Below, one piece after another: positions 44,251 to 53,792 of a stretch of 54,833 nt of DNA. The notes under the pieces are model-generated. The model searched no databases and was not told where the DNA came from. It worked only from the letters and a program-made list of their open reading frames with translations. Position 1 is the stretch's first letter, and every line of letters begins with the position of its first letter. Source of the DNA: Mangrovicoccus sp. (GTDB taxonomy: Bacteria; Pseudomonadota; Alphaproteobacteria; Rhodobacterales; Rhodobacteraceae); the NCBI GenBank assembly GCA_025800345.1, contig JAOXSB010000163.1:1-54833 (forward strand). Direction: 5' to 3'. A program made the translations under genes and the position numbers.

Positions 44251-44838
44251 ATGTTTTACCGCGACGAGCGTTTGGCGCTTTTTATTGATGGCTCCAACCT
44301 CTACGCAGCTGCTAAGGCGTTGTCGTTTGACATCGACTACAAGCTGCTCCGGCAAGAGTTCATGCGGCGAGGAAAGTTGCTTCGGGCATTTTACTACACC
44401 GCCTTGCTGGAAAATGATGAATATTCTCCCATCCGCCCGCTGGTGGATTGGTTGAATTACAATGGCTTCACCATGGTGACCAAACCAGCCAAAGAATATG
44501 TGGACAGCCAAGGCCGCCGCAAGGTCAAGGGCAATATGGATATCGAACTGACCGTCGACGCCATGGAGATTGCCGCCCATGTGGACCACATTGTGCTGTT
44601 CTCTGGCGATGGCGATTTCCGCCCCTTGATTGAGGCTCTGCAACGCAAAGGCGTTCGCGTTTCGGTGGTATCAACCATTCGCTCGCAACCGCCGATGATT
44701 TCCGATGAACTGCGCCGCCAGGCAGACAATTTCATTGAGCTTGATGAGCTTAAAGATGTCATCGGTCGCCCGCCGCGCGAGCCTGCGGAATATGAACGTC
44801 GCCCCGGTGCTGTTGAAGGCGTGACCAGCGAATACTAA
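44251..44838 (+). CDS. NYN domain protein (DUF88/LabA-like)
   Basis: 195 residues from the ATG at 44251, with GGAAGGAA upstream. It has the NYN PIN-like fold motifs ALFIDGSNLYAAA (first Asp), KGNMDIELTVDAMEIA and HIVLFSGDGDFRPLIEALQRKGVRVSVVST, supplying the acidic metal site of LabA/DUF88 putative ribonucleases. The likely activity is metal-dependent RNA cleavage; the target is unknown. It is commonly found near folK/rpoZ in Rhodobacteraceae, as here. Confidence 0.87.
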   Translation: MFYRDERLALFIDGSNLYAAAKALSFDIDYKLLRQEFMRRGKLLRAFYYTALLENDEYSPIRPLVDWLNYNGFTMVTKPAKEYVDSQGRRKVKGNMDIELTVDAMEIAAHVDHIVLFSGDGDFRPLIEALQRKGVRVSVVSTIRSQPPMISDELRRQADNFIELDELKDVIGRPPREPAEYERRPGAVEGVTSEY

Positions 44839-44980
44839 TCGAGGCACGGCGCCCATTTCGGGGCCAAGATGCATATCAGCGCTCAGGAAAACCACTTGGG
44901 CCTGATCCTCAAACCAGCTAGATCTTCGCGCGTGCCCCAGACCAGGGGCGCGCGCTTTCTATTTGGGATGGGCACCAGCC

Positions 44981-45940
44981 ATGACAGCCACCGAAAAACC
45001 GCCTCTGACCCTTTTTCTTGCCGCCCCGCGAGGATTTTGCGCCGGGGTGGACCGGGCGATTAAGATCGTGGAAATGGCACTCGAGAAATGGAGCGCGCCG
45101 GTCTATGTGCGCCACGAGATCGTCCATAATCGCTATGTGGTGGATGGGCTGCGGGCCAAAGGCGCGGTATTTGTCGAAGAGCTCGAAGAATGCCCCGATG
45201 ACCGGCCGGTGATTTTCTCGGCCCATGGGGTGCCCAAAACCGTCCCCGACGAAGCCAGCCGCCGCGAAATGCTGTTTGTGGATGCCACCTGCCCTTTGGT
45301 GTCCAAAGTCCATATGGAAGCCGGGCGGCATCACGAGAAGGGCCTACAAATCATCATGATCGGCCATGCGGGCCATCCGGAGACCATCGGCACTATGGGG
45401 CAACTGCCCGCAGGCGAAGTGCTGTTGGTGGAGAATGTCGCGGATGTGGCCAATGTCACCCCGCGCGATCCGCAAAGGCTCGCTTTCGTGACCCAAACCA
45501 CCCTTTCGGTGGATGATACGATCGATATCGTCGCCGCGCTTCAGATGCGGTTTCCCGCCATTGTCGGCCCCCACAAAGAAGATATTTGCTACGCCACCAC
45601 CAATCGCCAGGAATCGGTGAAAGCCATTGCGCCAAAAGCCGATGCGATCTTGGTGGTCGGTGCGCCAAATTCTTCCAACTCCAAACGCTTGGTGGATGTG
45701 GGCCGCAATGCAGGTTGCCGCTATGCACAATTGGTGGAGCGCGCCGATGACATCGATTGGCGGGCGCTTGAAGGCATCTCCAGCCTGGGCTTGACCGCTG
45801 GTGCCTCGGCTCCAGATGTGTTGATCGAAGAAGTGATCCAAGCCTGCCGAGATCGGTTTGATCTGACCATCGAAACCGTGGAAACCGCGCGAGAGAATGT
45901 GGAATTCAAAGTCCCGCGGGTGCTGCGCGAGCCGGTTTGA
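44981..45940 (+). CDS. ispH: 4-hydroxy-3-methylbut-2-enyl diphosphate reductase
   Basis: 319 residues from the ATG at 44981; an upstream in-frame start at 44963 is less likely. The three Fe-S cysteines are C20 ([11 protein letters not shown]), C104 ([11 protein letters not shown]) and C203 ([10 protein letters not shown]), with [13 protein letters not shown] and [13 protein letters not shown] as further signatures. It catalyses the last step of the MEP pathway, forming IPP and DMAPP. It heads a rightward run with the DUF3429 gene, the methyltransferase and rnhA. Confidence 0.96.
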   Translation: MTATEKPPLTLFLAAPRGFCAGVDRAIKIVEMALEKWSAPVYVRHEIVHNRYVVDGLRAKGAVFVEELEECPDDRPVIFSAHGVPKTVPDEASRREMLFVDATCPLVSKVHMEAGRHHEKGLQIIMIGHAGHPETIGTMGQLPAGEVLLVENVADVANVTPRDPQRLAFVTQTTLSVDDTIDIVAALQMRFPAIVGPHKEDICYATTNRQESVKAIAPKADAILVVGAPNSSNSKRLVDVGRNAGCRYAQLVERADDIDWRALEGISSLGLTAGASAPDVLIEEVIQACRDRFDLTIETVETARENVEFKVPRVLREPV

Positions 45941-45981
45941 ACCAAGGCGCGGATAGAGCACGCATAGGGCATGAGGCGCAT

Positions 45982-46458
45982 ATGAAAGACCTGCAACAGA
46001 ATTCCGATCCAGAGATCCCTCGCGCTGCGCTTATCCTTGGCTTGGCCGGTGTCATCCCGTTTTTCTGGGGGGCCCTGACCGAGATTAGCCCAGCCTTGCT
46101 GCAATGGGGCCAAGAGATCTTGGGTGGGCGCTTCATCGGTCAATATGTGCAGATTTTCTACGGCACCATCATCTTATCATTCATGTCCGGGGTTCTGTGG
46201 GGATTTGCCACCAAAGCCCAAGGCAGCACAGCCGCCCTTGGCTATGGGCTGAGCACCCTGCCCGCCCTTTGGGCATTTTTCTTTGTGGGAGGCGGGGCAG
46301 ATCGCTCTAGCTGGTTTCTCATTGCGGGGTTTTTAGGGCTTTTGGGCTTGGATTATGGGTTTTGGCGGCTTGGGCTGGCCCCATCCTGGTGGATGTCCCT
46401 GCGCAATTTTCTGACCCTGTTGGTGGTGGGCTGCCTCACGCTGGGGCTGTTGTTTTGA
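45982..46458 (+). CDS. DUF3429 family membrane protein
   Basis: 158 residues from the ATG at 45982, with GAGG just upstream. There are four to five hydrophobic segments ([85 protein letters not shown]), typical of DUF3429. The role is unknown. The stop overlaps the proposed TTG start of the methyltransferase (TTGA), suggesting coupling. Confidence 0.85.
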   Translation: MKDLQQNSDPEIPRAALILGLAGVIPFFWGALTEISPALLQWGQEILGGRFIGQYVQIFYGTIILSFMSGVLWGFATKAQGSTAALGYGLSTLPALWAFFFVGGGADRSSWFLIAGFLGLLGLDYGFWRLGLAPSWWMSLRNFLTLLVVGCLTLGLLF

Positions 46459-47060
46459 CCCTCTCGCCCCATGCAGATGCGCAGACCATCGCGGTCTATG
46501 ACGAAAATGCCGCCGGTTACGCGGATATGTTCGACACGGGCAAACCCTATCCCCGGCTTGAGGCGTTTTTGACAGGGCTCGCCCCCGGCGCGCGTTTACT
46601 GGATCTGGGCTGCGGGGTTGGCGCGATGTCGGCGCGCATGGGCGCGGCAGGCCATGATGTGCTGTCGCTTGATGCCTCAGAAGGCATGGCCCGCATCGCC
46701 AAAACCCGCCATGGGATCGAGGTCCGCTTAGGCAGCTTTGATGATATCCCCAAGCTTGGGAAATTCGATGGAATCTGGGCGCATTTTTCCCTGCTTCATG
46801 CACAGCGCAGGGCCCTGCCCGGCTATCTTTGCGATATCCACCAGGCCTTGCATCCTGGGGGACGGTTTCTCATAGGGATGAAATCTGGAAAGGGTGACGC
46901 CCGCGATGGGCTAGGTCGCCACTATACCTATGTCACCGAGGAAGAATTGACCGTTATGATGCAATGCGCGGGCTTTACCGTGACCGAGATCGACACAGGG
47001 GCCTCCAAGGGCTTTGACGGGGTTCAGGCCCCTTGGGTCATCATCTGTGCCCATGGCTGA
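46455..47060 (+). CDS. Class I SAM-dependent methyltransferase
   Basis: 201 residues if it starts at the TTG at 46455, which overlaps the previous stop; no better start lies before ALLDLGCG-type motif I ([20 protein letters not shown]). Later motifs are [28 protein letters not shown] and [15 protein letters not shown]. It is a small cytoplasmic methyltransferase with unknown substrate. Its end overlaps rnhA by eight bases in another frame. Confidence 0.82.
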   Translation: MTLSPHADAQTIAVYDENAAGYADMFDTGKPYPRLEAFLTGLAPGARLLDLGCGVGAMSARMGAAGHDVLSLDASEGMARIAKTRHGIEVRLGSFDDIPKLGKFDGIWAHFSLLHAQRRALPGYLCDIHQALHPGGRFLIGMKSGKGDARDGLGRHYTYVTEEELTVMMQCAGFTVTEIDTGASKGFDGVQAPWVIICAHG

Positions 47061-47511
47061 GCTTTATGCCTATACTGATGGCGCCTGCAGTGGCAATCCT
47101 GGCCCTGGCGGCTGGGGAGCGTTGTTGATCGCGCGTCAAGGCGATGAAGTGCTGCGCGAGCGGGAGCTGTCTGGCGGCGCGGCGCAGACCACCAATAACC
47201 GGATGGAATTGCTCGCCGCCATCACGGCGCTGGAAACCTTGGAACGCCCCTCTTCACTGACCCTGGTGACCGACAGCGCCTATGTGAAAGACGGGATCAC
47301 CAAATGGCTGGCGGGCTGGAAACGCAATGGTTGGAAAACCGCAGCGAAAAAGCCCGTGAAGAATGAAGATCTGTGGAAACGGCTCGATGCGGCCCAAGCT
47401 CGTCATGAAATCGATTGGCAATGGGTCAAGGGCCATGCGGGCCATCCGGAGAACGAACGCGCCGATGCCCTGGCTCGTGCGGGGATGGCCCCGTTCAAGC
47501 CAGAGAAATGA
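47053..47511 (+). CDS. rnhA: Ribonuclease HI
   Basis: 152 residues from the ATG at 47053. [20 protein letters not shown], the ...[14 protein letters not shown] glutamate, [23 protein letters not shown] and the final [15 protein letters not shown] give the full D-E-D-D active site and the handle region. It removes RNA from RNA-DNA hybrids. It is convergent with fmt, only six bases apart. Confidence 0.96.
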   Translation: MAELYAYTDGACSGNPGPGGWGALLIARQGDEVLRERELSGGAAQTTNNRMELLAAITALETLERPSSLTLVTDSAYVKDGITKWLAGWKRNGWKTAAKKPVKNEDLWKRLDAAQARHEIDWQWVKGHAGHPENERADALARAGMAPFKPEK

Positions 47512-47517
47512 TAAAGC

Positions 47518-48417
47518 TCATGAGAGGCTTTCGGGCATCTCATAGCCGCGCAGGAAATCTTCGGCCGCAAGCGGCTTGCCCCCCGGGCGCTGAGCCCGGG
47601 TGATCTGCACCGCGCCCTCGCCGCATGCGATGCGCAGCCCGCCCAGATGCGTGCCTGGCACCCCAGAGCCCTCTGCGAGGCGCGATCCAAGCAGTTTCAC
47701 CCGAGCACCATTGATTTCGCACCAAGCGCCCGGGAATGGCGCGATGCCTCGGATCAGGCGGTCAATCTCGACCGCAGGCCGGGTCCAATCCACCCGGGCT
47801 TCAGATTTATCGATCTTCTCGGCGTAGGTGACGCCCATCTCGGGTTGCGGATCCGGGGACAAGTTATCGAATTGCGCCAGCGCCACTACCACCAGCCGCG
47901 CCCCCTGTTCGGACAGCCGGTCATGCAGATCTGCCGCGGTATCCTCGGCCCCGATCGGCAGCGCCTCGCGCAGCAATACCGGGCCGCTATCGAGCCCAGC
48001 TTCCATTTGCATGATACAGATCCCGGTTTCAGCGTCGCCAGCCATGATCGCCCGCTGGATCGGCGCCGCCCCGCGCCACCGGGGCAAAAGCGACGCGTGG
48101 ATATTCACGCAGCCGCCTTTGGGCGCGTCCAGCACCGCTTGGGGCAGGATCAGCCCATAGGCCACGACCACAGCGATATCGGCATCAAGCGCGGCAAATT
48201 CTTGCTGCGCCTCTGGACTGCGCAAACTGGTGGGATGACGGACAGGCAAACCCAGCGTTTCGGCCCGCGCTTGCACTGGGCTGGGCCGAGGCTTTTTTCC
48301 CCGCCCGGCCGGTCGCGGCGGCTGGCAATAGACACAGACGATCTCATGACCTGCCTGCACCAAGGCGTCTAGAACCGGAACGGAAAATGCCGGTGTGCCC
48401 ATGAAAGTGATCCGCAT
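47518..48417 (-). CDS. fmt: Methionyl-tRNA formyltransferase
   Basis: 299 residues from the ATG at 48417, preceded by GAAGGGG; the reading frame extends upstream into repeat DNA and is not coding there. [19 protein letters not shown]107 in [18 protein letters not shown] and the C-terminal OB domain ([20 protein letters not shown] onwards) mark Fmt. It formylates initiator Met-tRNA. It clusters with two deformylase-family genes upstream, from which a 347-base repeat-bearing gap separates it. Confidence 0.95.
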   Translation of the reverse strand: MRITFMGTPAFSVPVLDALVQAGHEIVCVYCQPPRPAGRGKKPRPSPVQARAETLGLPVRHPTSLRSPEAQQEFAALDADIAVVVAYGLILPQAVLDAPKGGCVNIHASLLPRWRGAAPIQRAIMAGDAETGICIMQMEAGLDSGPVLLREALPIGAEDTAADLHDRLSEQGARLVVVALAQFDNLSPDPQPEMGVTYAEKIDKSEARVDWTRPAVEIDRLIRGIAPFPGAWCEINGARVKLLGSRLAEGSGVPGTHLGGLRIACGEGAVQITRAQRPGGKPLAAEDFLRGYEMPESLS

Positions 48418-48497
48418 ATCCGCCCCTTCGCGCCTGTTTCCGCCCCGTACCTGCCCGCCCGCTGCAGCACTGACAAGCCCTGCGGAGCAAAGAGGGC

Positions 48498-48568
48498 GCT
48501 CCCGCCCGGATTTGGCCCTATCGGGCCGCATCCCGTTGGGCCCAGCAGCCGCGCAAAAGCGCGGCTGC
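48498..48568. repeat. GC-rich palindromic intergenic repeat, copy A (inverted)
   Basis: Part of the 347-base gene-free gap 48418-48764. GCTCCCGCCC ... GTTGGGCCCAGCAGCC (48498-48550) is the inverted relative of copy B, and it runs into a perfect hairpin GCAGCCGCGC (48545-48554) / GCGCGGCTGC (48559-48568) with an AAAA loop. The remaining gap between copies A and B (GC-rich, with CGCGCAACCGCAGCGCGCAGCG) shows no gene. Confidence 0.65.
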
Positions 48569-48630
48569 CCTCCACAGGACCGGATCCCGAGCGCTTTCGT
48601 TCAATCTGCCGCGCAACCGCAGCGCGCAGC

Positions 48631-48682
48631 GCTGCTGGGCCCAACCAGCCAAGGCGCGATAGCGCCGCGGATGGGCGGGAGC
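48631..48682. repeat. GC-rich palindromic intergenic repeat, copy B
   Basis: GCTGCTGGGCCCAACCAGCC followed by AAGGCGCGATAGCGCCGCGG and ATGGGCGGGAGC. Copy C, 5.9 kb away, matches it at all but a few positions over about 46 bases, and copy A is a more diverged inverted version. The inner GGCGCGATAGCGCC part is itself a short palindrome. A mobile REP/MITE-like intergenic element is the simplest reading. Confidence 0.7.
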
Positions 48683-48764
48683 CTCCCTTTGCCTCAGCAG
48701 ACAATGCCTAACCAGAACGCAGGTTACGCGTCGCCGCCACACCGTGAACAGCTATGCAGCAGGC

Positions 48765-49265
48765 TCAGCCTCGCCGCAATTTCTCATAGCGTTTGAGCAA
48801 CATTTGACGCCGAGTTCGGCTCAGCCGATCCAAATAGATCTTGCCGTTCAAATGATCAATCTGATGTTGCACACTGGTGGCCCAAAGCCCGGAAAACTCG
48901 CGCTCGACCTCGGCCCCTGCCCCATCAAGATAGCGCACCACCACCCGCGCCGGGCGCTCAAATTTGGCCGAAATCCCCGGCAGGTTGGGGCTAGCCTCTT
49001 CATGGCTGCGCATTTCCTCAGAAGCGGCCACCAATTCGGGATTGGCCATACGCACCGCTTGGCCCCGGCTTTCCGATGCATCCACCACCGCCAGCCGCGC
49101 CATCACCCCGATTTGGGGCGCTGCCAACCCTACCCCGGGCATGGCTTCCATGGCCGCAATCATCTCGTCCCAAATGGCGCGCACCACCTCATCTACCACG
49201 GCCACTGGCGCTGCCGGGGTTTGCAGCCGTTTATCGGGCCATGGGATAAAGGGGCGATGCGCCAT
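48765..49265 (-). CDS. Peptide deformylase-like protein with substituted catalytic residues
   Basis: 166 residues, clearly deformylase-fold: motif 1 GVGLAAPQ (44-51) is intact. Motif 2, EGCLS in active enzymes, reads EASPN here, so the metal-binding cysteine is replaced (S92). In motif 3 the catalytic glutamate of HExxH is glutamine (H134-Q135-x-x-H138). As written it should not bind iron or hydrolyse N-formyl groups normally. It lies 12 bases downstream of an intact deformylase gene in the same operon, so it may be a regulatory or ribosome-binding paralogue. The frame is open and full-length, arguing against a pseudogene. Confidence 0.82.
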   Translation of the reverse strand: MAHRPFIPWPDKRLQTPAAPVAVVDEVVRAIWDEMIAAMEAMPGVGLAAPQIGVMARLAVVDASESRGQAVRMANPELVAASEEMRSHEEASPNLPGISAKFERPARVVVRYLDGAGAEVEREFSGLWATSVQHQIDHLNGKIYLDRLSRTRRQMLLKRYEKLRRG

Positions 49266-49277
49266 GGCTTAGTCCTT

Positions 49278-49799
49278 TTAAGACCGCGCGCGGTCGCGCT
49301 TTAGCTTGACCATCTTGCGGGTGATCAATTGCCGCTTCAGCCCTGACAGATAATCAATGAACAGCTTGCCATCGAGGTGATCAATCTCATGCTGCACGCA
49401 AGTGGCCCAAAGCCCGTCAAATGTCTCGCGCTGCTCAGCCCCTTTCGGATCGATCCATTGCACTGTCACCTCTTTGGGCCGGGTCACTTCCGCATAGACA
49501 TCGGGGATCGACAAACAGCCCTCTTCATAGACGCTGGTCTCGTCTGAGCTCTCAAGGATCTGCGGATTGAACATGGCCATGGGGCGCGGGCTTTCGCCCT
49601 CTTCCTTAACGCAATCCATCACAATCAACCGGGTGTTGATCCCGATCTGCGGCGCGGCCAGCCCAATGCCCGGCGCTTCATACATGGTCTCAAGCATATC
49701 CTCAGCCAGCTTGCACAGCTCATCGGAAAGATCAGCCACAGGGGCAGAGGCTTTTTTCAGCCGCGGGTCGGGATGGATCAAGATCGGATAGAGAGACAT
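49278..49799 (-). CDS. def: Peptide deformylase
   Basis: 173 residues from the ATG at 49799 (MSLYPILIHPDPRLKK); an ATG three codons earlier is also possible and neither has a strong ribosome binding site. The three motifs are intact: GIGLAAPQ (44-51), EGCLS with C95, and HEIDH with H137, E138 and H141. It removes the formyl group from nascent proteins, working opposite to Fmt encoded in the same cluster. Confidence 0.95.
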   Translation of the reverse strand: MSLYPILIHPDPRLKKASAPVADLSDELCKLAEDMLETMYEAPGIGLAAPQIGINTRLIVMDCVKEEGESPRPMAMFNPQILESSDETSVYEEGCLSIPDVYAEVTRPKEVTVQWIDPKGAEQRETFDGLWATCVQHEIDHLDGKLFIDYLSGLKRQLITRKMVKLKRDRARS

Positions 49800-49979
49800 A
49801 TCTGCCATCTAAGACAGGCGCAGGGTTGGTGCAATCTCTGCCCCGGTTCCCGGCATGGTTTTTGCCGCCATTTTCGCAAATTTCCGCGCCATCCCAGGGC
49901 CATCTCCCGTCGCGCCCCCTTGCGAGCCGCGCATATCCCGTTAGCTTCCCCCTGTTCCCAGTTGCCGGCAGGAGGCCCC

Positions 49980-51170
49980 ATGTCCCAGTCCTTTGACCCC
50001 CGTTTTGACCAAGCCCATGATCGCCGGGGCAGCAATTGCAGCAAATGGGACGGGATGGAGCGGATTTTTGGTGTGCCTTCCCAAGATGGGCTGGCCATGT
50101 GGGTGGCGGATATGGATTTCCGCGCTCCCGATTGTGTTCAGCGCGCCCTAGCCGATTACACCGCCCGCGGCATTTATGGATATGCGGACACAGAAACCGC
50201 TCTGGCCGAGGCCACCGCTTGGTGGATGCAAACCCGCCATGGCTGGGCGCTGGACCCCAGCCATGTGATGAGCACCAATGGGATGGTCAATGCGGTGGCC
50301 CTGGCTTTGGACGCGTTCAGCGCCCCAGGCGATGGGGTGGTGATCTTCACCCCGGTCTACCACGCGTTTCGCCGGGTGATCGAAGCCTCAGGCCGCCATG
50401 TGGTGGATTGCCCCCTGGCCGAACAAGAAGACCGCCATGTTATGGATCTCGCCGCTTATGACGCTCTGATCACGGAAAACACTAAAATCATCATCCTTTG
50501 CTCGCCCCATAATCCCGGCGGGCAGGTCTGGACCCTTGATGAATTGCGCGCCCTGGCCGATTTCGCCAAGCGCCATGATCTGATCTTGATCTCAGACGAG
50601 ATCCATCACGATCTGGTTTACCCCGGACATACGCATACCCCCATGGCAGTGGCCGCTCCGGAAATCGCTGAGCGGCTGGTGATGATGAGCGCCACCACCA
50701 AAACTTTTAACATCGCAGGCGCGCATATCGGTCAGGTCACCATTGCTGATCCCGCCCTGCGCGCCCGCTTCATGGCCAGTAAAAAAGCCACCGCCACCGG
50801 CCCTGGATCATTTGGGTTGATCATGGCCGAGGCTGCATATTCGCCCGAGGGCGCGGAATGGCTGGACGGGCTAATGGCTTATCTTGATGGCAATCGAAAG
50901 CTCTTTGACCAGGGGATTGCGGCAATTCCAGGGCTGCGCTCCATGCCGCTAGAGGCCACCTATCTGGCCTGGGTGGATCTATCGGGCACTGGCATGAGCC
51001 AAAGCGAGATCACCCATAGGGTGCGCCAAAACGCCAAAATCGCTGCCAGCCCCGGCGCGGATTTTGGCCCGCGCTCAGAGCATTGGCTGCGATTTAACCT
51101 GGGCATGCCACGCGCCCAAATAACTGAGGCCGTCTCGCGCTTGCAAAACGCCTTTGGCGATCTGCAATAA
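49980..51170 (+). CDS. PLP-dependent aminotransferase, MalY/PatB family (putative C-S lyase)
   Basis: 396 residues from the ATG at 49980, preceded by CAGGAGG. The fold type I features are CSPHNPGG (N178), DEIHHDLVYPG (D206) and the PLP lysine K241 in SATTKTFNIAGAH; AMWVADMDFRAP at the start marks the MalY/PatB branch, which often cleaves cystathionine or other C-S bonds. The exact substrate cannot be told. It is divergent from def and convergent with cobM. Confidence 0.87.
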   Translation: MSQSFDPRFDQAHDRRGSNCSKWDGMERIFGVPSQDGLAMWVADMDFRAPDCVQRALADYTARGIYGYADTETALAEATAWWMQTRHGWALDPSHVMSTNGMVNAVALALDAFSAPGDGVVIFTPVYHAFRRVIEASGRHVVDCPLAEQEDRHVMDLAAYDALITENTKIIILCSPHNPGGQVWTLDELRALADFAKRHDLILISDEIHHDLVYPGHTHTPMAVAAPEIAERLVMMSATTKTFNIAGAHIGQVTIADPALRARFMASKKATATGPGSFGLIMAEAAYSPEGAEWLDGLMAYLDGNRKLFDQGIAAIPGLRSMPLEATYLAWVDLSGTGMSQSEITHRVRQNAKIAASPGADFGPRSEHWLRFNLGMPRAQITEAVSRLQNAFGDLQ

Positions 51171-51188
51171 GCGCGGCGGCGGCGCAGA

Positions 51189-51956
51189 TCAGGCCTCTTT
51201 CACCGGGCGCAGCACATGGGGTTTGGTGGGATCATAAAGGGCGCTGTCAGGAAATTCCGTGACCTCGGCCAGCGCCGGTCCCACCAGGATCAAAGCGGTG
51301 CGGGTGATTTTGCTCTCGCGCACTTTTGCCTGAATATCCGACAAACTGCCCCGCAGGATCATCTGATCGGGCCAGCCCACGCGATACACCACCGCCACAG
51401 GGCATTCCGCCCCGTAATGGGGCGTCAGCACCCGCTCAATCTCGCGCAGAGCGCGGATGCCCAGATGGATCGCCAATGTGGTGCCAGTGCGGGCAAAGTT
51501 TTCCAGCGTCTCACCGGCGGGCATGCCCGTGGATTTCATAGAAACCCGAGTCAGCACGATGGATTGCGCCACTTCCGGCACGGTGAGTTCTTGCCCCAGT
51601 GCCGCCGCCGCCGCCGTGTAGGCAGGCACGCCGGGGATAATCTCATAGGCGATCCCGTCACGCTTCAGCAGGCGAATTTGCTCTGCGATTGCTCCATAAA
51701 GCGAAGGATCGCCCGAATGCACCCGGGCCACATCCTCGCCGCGCTCCCGCGCCTGCAAAATCAACCCATGGGTTTCCTCTAAAGTCATGGGTGCCGTATC
51801 GGCCACCAAAGCCCCTTCGGGGGCGCCGGCCACCACTTCGGCGGGCACAAGCGAGCCCGCATATAGGCAAACCGGGCAGGCCGCGATGCGTTTGGCCGCT
51901 TTCAAAGTGAGCAGTTCCGGATCGCCGGGACCGGCCCCGATAAAATAGACTTTCAT
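51189..51956 (-). CDS. cobM: Precorrin-4 C11-methyltransferase
   Basis: 255 residues. KVYFIGAGPGDPELLTLKAAKRI at the start, VARVHSGDPSLYGAIAEQI, IPGVPAYTAAAAALGQELTVPEVAQSIVLTR and TLAIHLGIRAL are typical of CobM/CbiF tetrapyrrole methylases. It methylates C11 of precorrin-4 using SAM. It lies 18 bases after the cobJ fusion in a leftward cob cluster (cobL, cobI, cbiG-cobE-cobJ, cobM). Confidence 0.93.
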   Translation of the reverse strand: MKVYFIGAGPGDPELLTLKAAKRIAACPVCLYAGSLVPAEVVAGAPEGALVADTAPMTLEETHGLILQARERGEDVARVHSGDPSLYGAIAEQIRLLKRDGIAYEIIPGVPAYTAAAAALGQELTVPEVAQSIVLTRVSMKSTGMPAGETLENFARTGTTLAIHLGIRALREIERVLTPHYGAECPVAVVYRVGWPDQMILRGSLSDIQAKVRESKITRTALILVGPALAEVTEFPDSALYDPTKPHVLRPVKEA

Positions 51957-51974
51957 GGGCTTTCCTTTCCCGGT

Positions 51975-53792
51975 TCAGGCCGCGCCTGCGTGTTTTTTGG
52001 CATAGCCCCGCGGGGTATACATGGCCGGGCCATCGCCGCGTTCGACCTGCCGCGATTGCGACGAGCCCACCAATACCACGGTGAGCATATCCACCTCGTC
52101 CACTTCCAACGCCTCGAGCGGGCGATAGCGCAGATGCTCTTCGGGCCGCCCCAAAGATGTGGCCAGCAGAACCGGGCAATCCGCGGGGCGGTGTTTGAGC
52201 AAAATATCCCGCGCCTCGGCCAAAAGCGTGCGGCGGGTTTTCGACACCGGGTTGTAGAAAGCGATGACAAAATCGCCTTCGGCTGCGGCTTTGATCCGGC
52301 GCAGGATATCGTCACGCGGGGTCAGCAGATCGCTTAGGGAGATCGCACAAAAATCATGCCCCAATGGCGCGCCCGCCCGCGCGGCCGCCCCTTGCAGCGC
52401 CGAGACCCCGGGCGCGCTCGAGACCGCAACGCGCATGGCAGCGTCGCTAAGATCGCCCTTATCAAGCAATTCAAACACCAATGCGCCCATAGCATAGATA
52501 CCCGCATCCCCCGAGCAGATCAGCGCCACGCGCTTGCCCTGCGCCGCCAGTTCCAGCGCATAGCGGCAGCGCTCTGTCTCGCCGCCCAAGGGGAAATCAT
52601 GGCGCGGCTTGCCCGCCGCCAGCGGCCCCAGAAGATCGATGTAAAGCCCATAGCCCACAAGCTCATCGGCCTGAGCCACCAATTTGCTGGCCTCAGGGGT
52701 GCGCCAATCAGCCTGACCCGGCCCGATCCCCACCAGTGCCAAATGCCCCCGTGCCCGTCCGGGCAAGGCATCTGGGTGCTCTGCATCAATGGGCTGAGGC
52801 GCACGGGCCAAGGCGCAGGTCACGGTCGCGCCTTTGCGCTTTTCCACGGCCAGCACCGCATCGGGCCCGGCCAGCGCCAACGCCGCCCCTTCGGACACCC
52901 CATGGCAGCCGATCTCGGCAAAAACCACATCGGACGGGTTGGCCAAGCGGGCTGCCTCGGCTTCCAACTCGGCTGGGGTAAAGAGCCTTAACGGCACGCC
53001 CAAACGCTCTGCCAGCGCCAGCATAGCCGGTTCATCCGCCTTAAGATCCACACTGGCCAGCGCGGCAACCGCACCAGGCGCGATACCGGCCTCTGCCAGC
53101 ACCTCTTGCGCCAATGCCCAAAGATCCTCGGGGGCTGCGTCACGGGCACAGCCCAGACCCAGCACATAATGCTGCGGATGATAGACCAAACGCTTAGGCC
53201 CGGCCTCCTGCGGCGTTTCACTGACCACCAGGCTGACCGGATCGGCCCCCTCGCGGGGCTCCAGATCAAACAGCGCCCCCTCTGGGCGCAGCCCTGCCCC
53301 GGCCAAGATCGCCGCCATCGCGTCTTTGGCATCCTCGGGGTTGGCCAGGCGGTGCCCAGCGGGCGGCATATCCAGCGCCACACCCAGAGCCAGATCCCCT
53401 GCGGTGGTGACCGCCGCCCTGGCCTGGAGCGCTGCAGAGATCTCATGGGCCAAACGATTGGCCCCTCGGTGACCACCCAAAAGCGGCACCACCACAGCGC
53501 CATCATCGGAGACCGAAAGCACGGGCGGCTCCAACCGTTTATCGGCCAGCAAAGGTGCCACCGCCCGGATCAAAATCCCCGAAGCGCAGACCCCGACAAT
53601 CGGCGTGCCCGCGGCAAATAATGCCCGCGCATGATCCAGCACATTGGCAAATTCCACATCGCAGCCCGATGTGCGGTCCGCGCGGCCATGCAGCGGCAGG
53701 CCCAAAGCCTTGGCCACGCGCCGCGCGGTGTCTTGGCCCGAGGCGTTGATACATAGCACAACCGGGGTCACAGAAGCGGCAGTCACAGCCAT
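51975..53792 (-). CDS. cobJ: Fused CbiG/CobE-like and precorrin-3B C17-methyltransferase (CobJ)
   Basis: 605 residues with three parts. Residues ~1-140 resemble the CbiG N-terminal/core region (IVGVCASGILIRAVAPLLADK, SVSDDGAVVVPLLGGHRGANRLA). Residues ~205-325 resemble CobE/CbiG-C (LGLGCARDAAPEDLWALA ... LASVDLKADEPAMLALAE). Residues ~345-605 are a CobJ/CbiH methylase (GHLALVGIGPGQADWRTPEA, LICSGDAGIYAMGALVFELL, SSAPGVSALQGAAARAGAPLG). Standalone CobJ is about 250 residues. It carries out C17 methylation and ring contraction in the corrin pathway. It overlaps cobI by 10 bases. Confidence 0.9.
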   Translation of the reverse strand: MAVTAASVTPVVLCINASGQDTARRVAKALGLPLHGRADRTSGCDVEFANVLDHARALFAAGTPIVGVCASGILIRAVAPLLADKRLEPPVLSVSDDGAVVVPLLGGHRGANRLAHEISAALQARAAVTTAGDLALGVALDMPPAGHRLANPEDAKDAMAAILAGAGLRPEGALFDLEPREGADPVSLVVSETPQEAGPKRLVYHPQHYVLGLGCARDAAPEDLWALAQEVLAEAGIAPGAVAALASVDLKADEPAMLALAERLGVPLRLFTPAELEAEAARLANPSDVVFAEIGCHGVSEGAALALAGPDAVLAVEKRKGATVTCALARAPQPIDAEHPDALPGRARGHLALVGIGPGQADWRTPEASKLVAQADELVGYGLYIDLLGPLAAGKPRHDFPLGGETERCRYALELAAQGKRVALICSGDAGIYAMGALVFELLDKGDLSDAAMRVAVSSAPGVSALQGAAARAGAPLGHDFCAISLSDLLTPRDDILRRIKAAAEGDFVIAFYNPVSKTRRTLLAEARDILLKHRPADCPVLLATSLGRPEEHLRYRPLEALEVDEVDMLTVVLVGSSQSRQVERGDGPAMYTPRGYAKKHAGAA

